A stretch of DNA of 64,000 bases from Micromonospora antibiotica (GTDB lineage Bacteria > Actinomycetota > Actinomycetes > Mycobacteriales > Micromonosporaceae): contig NZ_JAGFWR010000015.1 in the NCBI RefSeq assembly GCF_017599305.1, forward strand, positions 80,375-144,374. Direction: 5' to 3'. The notes beneath the pieces are model-generated. The model made no database searches. It saw only the letters and a list, made by a program, of their open reading frames with translations, and was not told where the DNA came from. Shown here in pieces: positions 25,221 through 35,700 of the stretch (the first letter of the stretch is position 1; each line of letters starts with the position of its first letter). Position numbers and translations under genes: made by a program.

Positions 25221-26408
25221 GTGACGATCGATCAGGAGATCCGTAAATATCCGTTCAGCGAGGCGCCCGGGATCGACATCGACCCCGTCTACGGGCTGCT
25301 GCGCAGCACCGAGCCGCTGGCCCGGGTGCAACTGCCGTACGGCGAGGTGTCCTGGCTCGCCACCCGGTACGAGGACGTCAAGACCGTGCTGACCGACCCA
25401 CGGTTCAGCCGGGCCGCGGCGCAGGGCAAGGACCAGCCCCGTACCCGCGAGGAGATGACCTACGAGGGCATCATCGGGCTCGACCCGCCGGACCACACCC
25501 GGCTGCGTAAGCTCGCCGGCAAGGCGCTGACCGCGCGCCGGGTCAACGAGATGCGCGAGGGCGCCCAGCGCATCGCCAACGAGTACGTCGACGAGATGAT
25601 CGCCAAGGGTTCCCCGGGTGACCTGGTCGAGCTGTTCGCCCTGCCGTACCCGATCACCGTCATCTGCGAGCTGCTCGGGGTGCCGTTCGAGGACCGGGCC
25701 CAGTTCCGGATCTGGACCGAGGGGCTGACCAGCACCAGCGAGCAGCTGATGGTCTACGCCGAGCAGCTGTTCGGCTACATGGGCAAGCTGGTCGCCCAGC
25801 GCCGCGAGCAGCCCACCGACGACCTGCTCGGCGCGCTGGTCAAGGCCCGCGACGAGGGCGACCGGCTGACCGAGCAGGAGCTGCTCTCCATCGCCGGGGT
25901 CGGGCTGCTGCTCACCGGCGTCGAGACGGTCTCCACCCACATCCCCAACTTCGTCTACGCGCTGCTCACCAACCCGGAGCTGATGGCGCAGCTGCGCGCC
26001 GACCGGAGCCTGGTGCCGGCGGCCGTGGAGGAACTGCTGCGGATGATCCCGCTGAACCCGGCCGCGATGTTCCCCCGCTACGCGGTGGAGGACATCGAGC
26101 TGAGCGGGATCACCGTCCGCGCCGGGGAGCCGGTGCTGGTCTCGCTGCCCGGCGCCAACCGGGACCCGGAGATCTTCGACAACCCGGAGACCTTCGACTT
26201 CACCCGCGAGCAGAACCCGCACGTCGCGTTCGGCCACGGCCCGCACCACTGCCTCGGCGCGCAGCTCGCCCGGATGGAACTCCAGGTGGCCCTGCACACG
26301 GTCCTGGACCGGTTCCCCGAGCTGAGCCTGGCCGACGGCGACGCGGGCGTGTCGTGGAAGTCCGGCCAGCTGGTCCGGGGCCCGAACAAGCTGCTGGTGG
26401 CCTGGTGA
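25221..26408 (+). CDS. Cytochrome P450
   Basis: This 395-residue soluble bacterial P450 has the ExxR motif at 271-274, the heme-ligand Cys344 in FGHGPHHCLG, and the I-helix oxygen-activation region LLLTGVETVST (229-239), where the usual small residue before Gly is Thr. It is expected to hydroxylate or epoxidise the macrolactam or a chain intermediate, with electrons from the ferredoxin encoded next. GTG 25221 was chosen because GAGGGAG ends 7 nt upstream and the product begins with a normal P450 N-terminus. Its stop overlaps the ferredoxin start by 3 bases. Its promoter carries the cluster G-run elements. The substrate position cannot be predicted. Confidence 0.95.
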   Translation: MTIDQEIRKYPFSEAPGIDIDPVYGLLRSTEPLARVQLPYGEVSWLATRYEDVKTVLTDPRFSRAAAQGKDQPRTREEMTYEGIIGLDPPDHTRLRKLAGKALTARRVNEMREGAQRIANEYVDEMIAKGSPGDLVELFALPYPITVICELLGVPFEDRAQFRIWTEGLTSTSEQLMVYAEQLFGYMGKLVAQRREQPTDDLLGALVKARDEGDRLTEQELLSIAGVGLLLTGVETVSTHIPNFVYALLTNPELMAQLRADRSLVPAAVEELLRMIPLNPAAMFPRYAVEDIELSGITVRAGEPVLVSLPGANRDPEIFDNPETFDFTREQNPHVAFGHGPHHCLGAQLARMELQVALHTVLDRFPELSLADGDAGVSWKSGQLVRGPNKLLVAW

Positions 26409-26641
26409 CCACCGTGGACACCCGCTGGACGGTCACCGTCGACCGGGACGCCTGCATCGGTACCGGGGTCTGCGCCGGCGCGGCCCCCCGCCAGATCGAG
26501 ATCCGGGCCGGCAAGGCGTCCGCCCTGGCCCCGGAGACCGCGCCCGACGAGGCGGTCATCGACGCCGCCGACATGTGCCCGATGTCGGCGATCACCGTGC
26601 GCGACGCCGCCTCCGGCGCGCTGCTCGCGCCCGAGGAGTAA
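26405..26641 (+). CDS. [3Fe-4S] ferredoxin, P450 partner
   Basis: This 78-residue ferredoxin has a CIGTGVC stretch (Cys-x5-Cys) and a final DMCPMSA Cys-Pro, the three-Cys pattern of small actinomycete 3Fe-4S ferredoxins. GTG 26405 overlaps the P450 stop (GTGA), so translation is coupled and it should pass electrons to that P450. No ferredoxin reductase gene is visible in the window, so a shared cellular one is presumably used. A strong 17-bp hairpin follows before the large PKS. Confidence 0.93.
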   Translation: MTTVDTRWTVTVDRDACIGTGVCAGAAPRQIEIRAGKASALAPETAPDEAVIDAADMCPMSAITVRDAASGALLAPEE

Positions 26642-26677
26642 CCACCGCCCCGACCGGTGAACCCACCGGTCGCCGCG

Positions 26678-26718
26678 AGGCCGCCGCGACCGGTCCCCCC
26701 TACCGGTCGCGGCGGCCT
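26678..26718 (+). terminator. 17-bp perfect stem between ferredoxin and first PKS
   Basis: Arms 26678-26694 and 26702-26718 pair perfectly around a 7-nt loop. It stands only 72 nt before the PKS start, leaving about 60 nt for any separate promoter. Confidence 0.75.
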
Positions 26719-26789
26719 TGCCGTGATCGGGCGCCGCAAGCCGACACACCGAGCCGGGCGTCGAACCCGGAGACCTAGTGGAGCGTGCC

Positions 26790-29700
26790 ATGAGCGAGTC
26801 CGTGAACCCCACCGGTGCCGAGCCCGACGCGCTGTCGGCACTGCGGCGACGGCTGGAGGGCCGCACGGCCGAGGAGCAGGGCCGGGCGCTCACCGCCCTG
26901 GTCCGGGAGCAGGCCCGTGACGTGCTGCGGACCGTGCTGCCGGACGGCCCGGACGCCGTCGAGCCGGGCCGCCCGTTCCGCGACCTGGGCTTCGACTCGC
27001 TCGCCGCGGTGGAGCTGCACCGTCGGCTCACCGTCGCCACCGGCCTGGACCTGCCGGTCACCCTGGTCTTCGACCACCCGACGCCGCAGGCGGTCGGACG
27101 GTTGCTGCGTACGCTGCTCGGTGGGGACGCCGCGCCCGCGCCGGTCGCCGCGCCGCTGCGCCGGCCCGCCGACGACGACGAGCCGATCGCCGTGGTCGGC
27201 ATCGGCTGCCGCTACCCGGGGCACAGCACCTCCGCCGACGACCTGTGGCGGCTGGTCTTCGAGGGCCGGCACGTGATCTCCGACTTCCCGACCGACCGGG
27301 GCTGGGACACCGACGGGCTCTACGACCCGGACCCGGGCAAGCCCGGCAAGACCTACGTGCGCCAGGGCGGTTTCCTGGAGGGCGCGGCCGAGTTCGACGC
27401 GGACTTCTTCGGCATCAGCCCCCGCGAGGCGATGACGATGGACCCGCAGCAGCGGCTGGTGCTGGAGACCGCCTGGGAGGCGTTGGAGGACGCCGGCATC
27501 GATTCGGCGTCGCTGCGCGGCAGCCAGACCGGTGTCTTCATCGGCGCCGAACCGCAGGAGTACGGCCCCCGGCTGCACGAGGCCCCGGAGGGCCTGGACG
27601 GCTACCTGCTCACCGGCAACGCGCCGAGCGTGGTGTCCGGCCGGCTCGCCTACACGTTCGGCTTCGAGGGCCCGACGCTGACCGTGGACACCGCCTGCTC
27701 GGGTTCGCTGGTCGCCCTGCACCTGGCCTGCCAGGCGGTGCAGCGTGGGGAGTGCACCACCGCGTTGGCCGGTGGCGTCGCGGTGATGGTGCACCCGGGC
27801 GCGTTCACCGCGTTCAGCCGGCAGCGTGGCCTCGCCCCGGACGGGCTGTGCAAGCCGTTCGCGGCGGCGGCCGACGGCACCGGCTGGGCCGAGGGCGTCG
27901 GCATCCTGGTGCTGGAGCGGCTCTCCGACGCCCGCCGCAACGGCCACCGGGTGCTCGGGGTGATCCGGGGCTCGGCGATCAACCAGGACGGCGCGTCCAA
28001 CGGGTTGACCGCCCCGAACGGGCCGTCCCAGCAGCGGGTGATCATGTCCGCGCTGGCGTCGGCCGGCCTGGCCCCCGCCGACGTCGACCTGGTCGAGGCG
28101 CACGGCACCGGCACCCGGCTCGGCGACCCCATCGAGGCGCAGGCGATCATCGCCACCTACGGCCGGGAACGCCCCGCCGACCGGCCGCTGTGGCTCGGCT
28201 CGCTGAAGTCCAACATCGGTCACTCGCAGGCCGCCGCCGGGGTCGCCGGGGTGATCAAGGTGCTGATGGCGATGCGGCACCGGGTGCTGCCGCGTACCCT
28301 GCACGTCGACGCGCCCACCCCCAACGTGGACTGGTCCGCCGGCACCGTCGCGCTGCTCACCGAGGCCCGCGAGTGGGACGCCGCGGGCCGGCCGCGCCGC
28401 GCCGGGGTCTCCTCGTTCGGGGTCAGCGGCACCAACGCGCACGTCATCGTCGAGGAACCTCCGGCGGTCGACGACGAGACCGTGCCCGCCGTGCCGCAGC
28501 TGCCCAGCGAGGTGCTGCCGGTGGTGTTCTCCGCCCGGAGCGGGACGGCGCTGCGCGACCAGGCCGCCGCGCTGCTGGCGGTCGTGGACACCGACGGGGA
28601 CGCCCCGGAGCTGCTCGACGTCGCCTATTCGCTGGCCACCACCCGGACCGCCCTGGAGCACCGGGCGGTGCTGGTGGCCCGGGACCGGGCGGGTGTCGTC
28701 CGGGACCTGGCCGCCCTCGCCGCCGGCGGCAGTGTGCCCGGCGTACCCCTGGGGCAGGCCGACGGCGGTGGACTCGGTTTCCTCTTCACCGGTCAGGGCA
28801 GTCAGCGGCTCGGCGCCGGACGGCAGTTGTACCGCAGCTACCCGGTCTACGCCGCCGCGTTCGACGACGCCTGCGGCTGGCTCGACCTGCAACTGGACGT
28901 GCCGCTGGCCGACGTGCTGTTCGCCGAGCCCGGCACCGCCGAGGCGGCCCTGCTCGACCAGACCGCCTACACCCAGTGCGCGCTGTTCGCGGTGGAGGTC
29001 GCCCAGTTCCGGCTGCTGGAGTCGTGGGGGGTCCGGCCGGACCTGCTCGCCGGGCACTCGATCGGTGAGCTGGCCGCCGCCCACGTCGCCGGGGTGCTCT
29101 CCCTGGAGGACGCCGCCCTGCTGGTCGCCGCCCGGGGCCGGCTCATGCAGCAACTCCCCGCCGAGGGCGCGATGATCTCGGTGCAGGCCACCGAGGAGCA
29201 GGTCCGTCCGCTGCTGGCCGGCCGCGAGGCGCAGGTGGGCCTGGCCGCGGTGAACGGCCCCACCTCGATGGTGGTCTCCGGCGACGAGGACGCCGTGCTG
29301 GAGGTGGTCGCCGCCCTCGCCGCCGCCGGGCACAAGACGAAGCGGCTGAAGGTCAGCCACGCCTTCCACTCGCCGCTGATGACGCCGATGCTCGCCGAGT
29401 TCGGCCGGCTGGCGCACGTGCTCACCTACCGCCCGCCGACCATTCCGGTCGTCTCCACGGTCACCGGTCGGCCGGTGCTCGCCGGTGAACTGTGCGACCC
29501 CGACTACTGGGTGCGGCACGTGCGCGACAGCGTCCGGTTCGCCGACGCGGTCCGGGCGATGGCCGACGAGGGGGTCACCACCTTCCTCGAACTCGGTCCG
29601 GCCGGGGTGCTCTCCGCGATGGGTCCGGCCTGCCTCGACGACGACGCCGATGCGGTCTTCGCCCCGCTGCTGCGCGCCGACCACGACGAGGAGACCGACG

Positions 29701-32700
29701 TCGTCGCCGCTGTCGCCCGCGCCCACGTGCGGGGGGTGCCGGTGGACTGGACGGGCTTCTTCGCCACGCGCGGGGCCCGCCGGGTGGCGCTGCCCACGTA
29801 CCCGTTCCAGCGTCGCCGGTTCTGGATGGAATCCGGCGGCGGCAGCGCCGACGCGACCGGCTTCGGTCAGCTCGCCGCCGGGCACCCGCTGGTCAGCGCG
29901 GTCGTCGGCCTGGCCGGCGGCGACGGGGTGGTGCTCACCGGGCGGGTGTCGCTGCGCAGCCACCCGTGGCTGGCCGACCACACCATCTCCGGGGTGGCAC
30001 TGCTGCCCGGCACCGCCTTCGTGGAGCTGGCGATCCGCGCCGGCGACCAGGTCGGCTGCCCCACCGTGGAGGAGCTGACCCTGGAGGCCCCGCTGGCGCT
30101 CGACGAGCACGGCGTCGCCCTCCAGGTCGTCGTCGGCGCCGCCGACCCGGCCGGCCGCTGCCCGGTGGCCGTCTACTCGCGGCCCGACGGGTCCGACCCG
30201 GACGACCAGCTCTGGACCCGGCACGTCAGCGGTTTCCTCGCCCCGCAGGCCGCCGACGCCGGGCAGCCGCTGACCGAGTGGCCGCCGCGCGACGCCCGCC
30301 CGGTCGACCTGACCGGCGGTTACGCCGAGCTGGCCGGCCAGGGCTACGGCTACGGCCCGGTCTTCCAGGGCCTCAAGGCCGTCTGGCGACGCGGCCCCGA
30401 GGTGTACGCCGAGGTCGCGCTCCCCGCCGACAGTCGGGCCGACGCGGCCCGGTTCGGCCTGCACCCGGCGGTGCTGGACGCCGCCCTGCACGCCATCGAC
30501 GCCGCCCGTCGCGGCGAGCCCACCGACGACGAGGTACGCATCCCGTTCGCGTGGAGCGACGTCACCCTGCACGCCGCCGGCGCGGCCGAGGTGCGGGTCC
30601 GGATCGCCCCCGCGGCCGGGGACAGCGTGTCGGTGGCCCTCGCCGACCCGACCGGCGCACCGGTCGCCACGGTACGGTCGTTCGTCTCCCGGCCGGTCTC
30701 CACCGCCCAGCTCACCGCCGCCCGGGGCGGCTACCACGAGCGGCTGTTCCGCCTGGAGTGGACGAAGCTGGGTCACCGGCCCGCCCCGGCGGGCACCCCC
30801 CGCTGGGTGGTGCTCGGCGACGAGCGGATCGGCGCGGCCACCCGGCACGCCGACCCGGCCGCGCTGGGTGCCGCGATCGACGCCGGTGCCACCGCCCCGG
30901 AGTTCGCGTTCGTCGGCGTCGGCACCGGTGACGTCCGGGCCGCCACCGCCGGGGCGTTGACGCTGCTGCAGCAGTGGCTGGCCGACGCCCGGCTGGGCGG
31001 CACCCGGCTGGTCTTCGTCAGCCGGGTCGACGACCTCGCCACCGAGGCGGTCTGGGGTCTGCTGCGGGCCGCCCAGACGGAGAACCCGGACCGGTTCGTC
31101 ACCGTCCGGCTCGCCGACGCCCCCACGTCACTGCTGGCCGCCGCCCTGGCCACCGGCGAACCGGAGCTGCGGCTGCGCGACGGGGAGATCAGTGTGCCCC
31201 GGCTGGCCCGGGTCGCCACCGCCCCGGCCGGCACCGACGCCGACACCACCACCGGCAGCCGTTGGCCGACCGACGGCACGGTGCTGGTCACCGGTGGCAC
31301 CGGTGGGCTCGGCGCGCACGTGGCCCGGCACCTGGCCGGCAACCACGGCGTACGCCATCTGCTGTTGACCAGTCGCCGTGGCCCGGCGGCGGCCGGTGTG
31401 GCGCAGCTGCGCGCGGAGCTGGAAGCGGCAGGCGCGAGCGTCGAGGTGGCCGCCTGTGACGCGGCCGACGCCGACGCCCTGGCCGCGCTGCTCGCCGCCG
31501 TCCCGGCCGACCGGCCGTTGCGGGCGGTGGTGCACGCCGCCGGCATCGTCGACGACGCGACGATCGGCTCGCTCACCCCGCAGCGCCTCGACGCGGTGCT
31601 CAAGGCCAAGCTGGACGGCGCGGTCAACCTCGACGCGTTGACCCGCGACGCCGACCTGACCGCGTTCGTGCTCTTCTCCTCCCTGGCCAGCCTGCTCGAC
31701 TGCGCCGGGCAGGGCAACTACGCCGCCGCGAACGCCACCCTCAACGCGCTGGCCACCTCCCGCCGGGCGCAGGGCCGGCCCGTGGTCGCCCTCACCTGGG
31801 GGCTGTGGACCGGTGACAGCGGCATGGGCGGCCAGTTGGACGCCGCCGCGTTGCAGCGCATCGAACGTTCCGGCATGCCCGGCCTCAGCCCGGCCGAGAA
31901 CCTGGCCCTGCTCGACGCCGCGCTCGGGGTCGACGAACCGGTCCTCGCCCCGATCCGGGTCGACCTGACGGCGCTGCGCAACCGGCCCGACGGGGTGCCG
32001 GCGCTGCTGCGCGGCCTGGTGCCGCTGCCGGCCCGCCGGTCCGCGCAGGCGGCCGGCGCGGCGGACGCCGCCCAGGGGCTGGCCCGGCAGTTCGCCGGCC
32101 TCACCCCCGCCGAACGGGACCGGGTCACCCTCGACCTGGTCCGCGCGCACGTCGCCGCCGTGCTCGGCCACGACGGCGCGGAGGCGATCGAGCCCCGCCG
32201 CGCCTTCAACGAGCTGGGCTTCGACTCGTTGGCCGCGGTGGAGCTGCGTAACCGGCTCAACGCCGCCACCGGGCTGCGACTGCCGGCGACCCTCGTCTTC
32301 GACTACCCGACCCCGGTGGCGCTCGCCGAGTTCGTGGTGTCCACCGTGCTCGGCACCGACGTGGACGTGGCGGTGCCCGAGCTGGCGTCGGCCTCGTTCA
32401 CCCAGGAGCCGATCGCCATCGTGTCGATGAGCTGCCGCTTCCCCGGCGGGGTGGCCACCCCGGAGCAGCTGTGGGAGCTGCTGGAGGGCGGCGTCGACGC
32501 GGTCTCCCCGTTCCCCACCGACCGGGGCTGGGACCTGGCCGGCATGTACGACCCGGAGCCCGGCAAGCCCGGCAAGACGTACTCGATGGAGGGTGGTTTC
32601 CTCTACGACGCGGCCGACTTCGACGCGGACTTCTTCGGGATCAGCCCGCGTGAGGCGATCGCGATGGACCCGCAGCAGCGGTTGCTGCTGGAAACGTCGT

Positions 32701-35700
32701 GGGAGGTGTTGGAGCGGGCCGGGATCGACCCGACCTCGCTCAAGGGCAGCCCGACCGGTGTCTTCGCCGGCGTCATGTACCACGACTACGCGCTGCGCCT
32801 GCACCAGGTGCCCGACGAGCTGGCCGGCTACCTGGGCAACGGCAGCCTGGCCAGCATCGTCTCCGGCCGGGTCGCCTACACCCTCGGCCTGGAGGGGCCG
32901 GCCGTGTCGATCGACACCGCCTGCTCGTCGTCGCTGGTGGCGATCCACCTGGCCGTGCAGGCGCTGCGGGCCGGGGAGTGCTCGCTGGCGTTGGCCGGGG
33001 GCGTCACCGTGATGTCCACCCCGGACACGTTCATCGACTTCAGCCGGCAGCGTGGCCTGGCCAAGGACGGCCGGTCCAAGTCGTTCGCGGCCGGGGCCGA
33101 CGGCACCGGCTGGGGTGAGGGCGCCGGCATGCTGCTGCTGGAACGCCTCTCCGACGCCCGGGCCAACGGCCACCAGGTGCTCGCGGTGATTCGGGGCTCG
33201 GCCACCAACCAGGACGGCGCGTCCAACGGGCTGACCGCCCCGAACGGCCCGTCGCAGCAGCGGGTGATCCGGCAGGCCCTGGCCTCCGCCGGTGGCATCC
33301 CGGCGACCGAGGTCGACGCGGTCGAGGCGCACGGCACCGGCACCGCCCTCGGTGACCCGATCGAGGCGCAGGCGCTGCTCGCCACGTACGGGCAGGGCCG
33401 GCCGGGTGAGCGTCCGCTGTGGCTCGGCTCGATCAAGTCGAACATCGGCCACACCCAGGGCGCGGCCGGTGTCGCCGGTGTGATCAAGATGGTGCTGGCG
33501 ATGCGCAACGGGGTGCTGCCCCGCACCCTGCACGCCGACGAGCCGTCCCCGCAGATCGACTGGTCGGCCGGCGAGGTGCGGCTGCTCACCGAGGCGCAGC
33601 CGTGGCCGGCGCTGGACCGGCCGCGCCGGGCGGGCGTGTCGTCGTTCGGCATCAGCGGCACCAACGCCCACGTCATCGTCGAGGAGGCCCCGCCGGTCGA
33701 GCTGGAGGGCGAGATCGTCGCGCCGCCGGCCGTGCTGCCGTGGGTGCTGTCGGCCAAGACCGAGGAGGCGCTGCGCGCCCAGGCCGCCCAGCTGCGGGCC
33801 GCCGTCGCCGCCGCCACCACCGACCCGGGTGACCTCGCGTACGCGCTGGCCAAGGGGCGGGCGGCGCTGGACCGGCGGGCCGTCGTCGTCGGTGACGTCA
33901 GCGACTTCCTGACCGGCGCGGACGCCCTGGTCGCCGGGGCCGCGGTGCCGACGCCGTTGCAGGGCGGCTCCGGGGTGGTGTTCGTGTTCCCGGGGCAGGG
34001 TTCGCAGTGGGTGGGGATGGCGGTGGAGTTGTTGGATTCGTCTCCGGTGTTTGCGGAGCGGGTTGGTGAGTGTGGGGTGGCGTTGTCGGAGTTTGTGGGT
34101 TGGCGGTTGGTGGATGTGTTGCGGGGTGTGGAGGGTGCTCCGTCGTTGGATCGGGTTGATGTGGTGCAGCCGGTGTTGTGGGCGGTGATGGTGTCGTTGG
34201 CGGGGTTGTGGCGGTCGTTTGGGGTGGTGCCGGATGCGGTGATTGGGCATTCGCAGGGTGAGATTGCGGCGGCGGTGGTGTCGGGTGGTTTGTCGTTGCG
34301 GGATGGGGCGTTGGTGGTGGCGTTGCGGAGTTTGGCGATTGCGGAGGTGTTGGCGGGTCGGGGTGCGATGGCCTCCATCGGCCTGCCCGCCGAGCGGGTC
34401 CGCGAGCGCCTCGACGTCTACGACGGTCGGGTGTCGATCGCCACGGTCAACGGGGTGTCGTCGGTGGTGGTCTCCGGTGACCCGGACGCCGTCGACGACC
34501 TGGTCGCCACGCTGACCGCCGAGGACGTGCGGGCCAAGCGGGTGAACGTGGACTACGCGTCGCACTCGGCGCAGGTGGAGCTGATCGAGCAGCGGCTGCG
34601 CGACGACCTCGCCGAGGTGTCGCCCCGGTCGTCGACCGTGCCGTTCTACTCCACGGTGACCGCCGGGGTGCTCGACACCGCCGGGCTGGACGCCGGCTAC
34701 TGGTACACCAACCTGCGGCAGACCGTCCGGTTCGAGGAGACCACCCGGGTGCTGCTCCGGGCGGGGATGCGGGTGTTCCTGGAGTGCAGTGCGCACCCGG
34801 TGCTGACCATGGGGGTGGAGGAGACCGCCGCCGACGCGGGGGTCGAGGTGGCCGCCGTCGGGTCGCTGCGCCGGGGTGAGGGTGGGCTGCACCGCTGGCT
34901 CACCTCGCTCGGTGAGGCGTTCGTCCGTGGGGTGCCGGTGGACTGGTCGTCGGCGCTGCCGGCGCGTCCGCGCGTCGAGGTGCCGCTGCCGACGTACCCG
35001 TTCCAACGCCGCCGCTACTGGATCGACGCGACCAGCGGTGCGGCCGACGTGGCGTCGGTCGGTCTCGGCTCCGCCGGGCACCCGCTGTGGGGGGCGTCGG
35101 TGTCGATGGCCGAGTCGGGTGAGGTGCTGTTCACCGGCCGGATCTCGCTGGACACCCACCCGTGGCTGGCCGACCACGCCGTCAACGGCACCGTCCTGCT
35201 GCCCGGGGCGGCCTTCGTCGAGCTGGTGCTGCACGCCGGTGACCACGTCGGCCTCGCCCACCTGGAGGAGCTGACCCTGCACGCCCCGCTGCTGCTCGCC
35301 GAGCGCGCGGCCGTGCAGGTGCAGCTGCTGATGACCGCCGCCGACGAGTCCACCCGGCGTACCGTCAGCGTGCACTCCCGGGCCGAGCACGCCGAGGTGG
35401 ACCTGCCGTGGACCCGGCACGCCACCGGCGTGCTCGCCGACACCCCGGCCGCCGCCGACTTCGACCTGGTGGCGTGGCCGCCGTCGGGTGCGGTGCCGGT
35501 GCCGACGGCGGGGTTGTATGACGAGTTGGTGGTGCAGGGGTACGAGTATGGTCCGGTGTTCCAGGGGGTGCAGGCTGCCTGGCGGGTTGGTGAGGTGGTG
35601 TTTGCTGAGGTTGCGCTTCCGGAGGAGGCGCATGGGGAGGCGTCGCGGTTCGGGGTGCATCCGGCGTTGTTGGATGCGGCGTTGCAGGTGGTGGGGATCG

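Noticed and set aside
26695..26703. GGTAGGGGGG on the minus strand before the first PKS
   Set aside because: It lies in the loop of the terminator hairpin and points away from the PKS; no -10 box or minus-strand gene follows.
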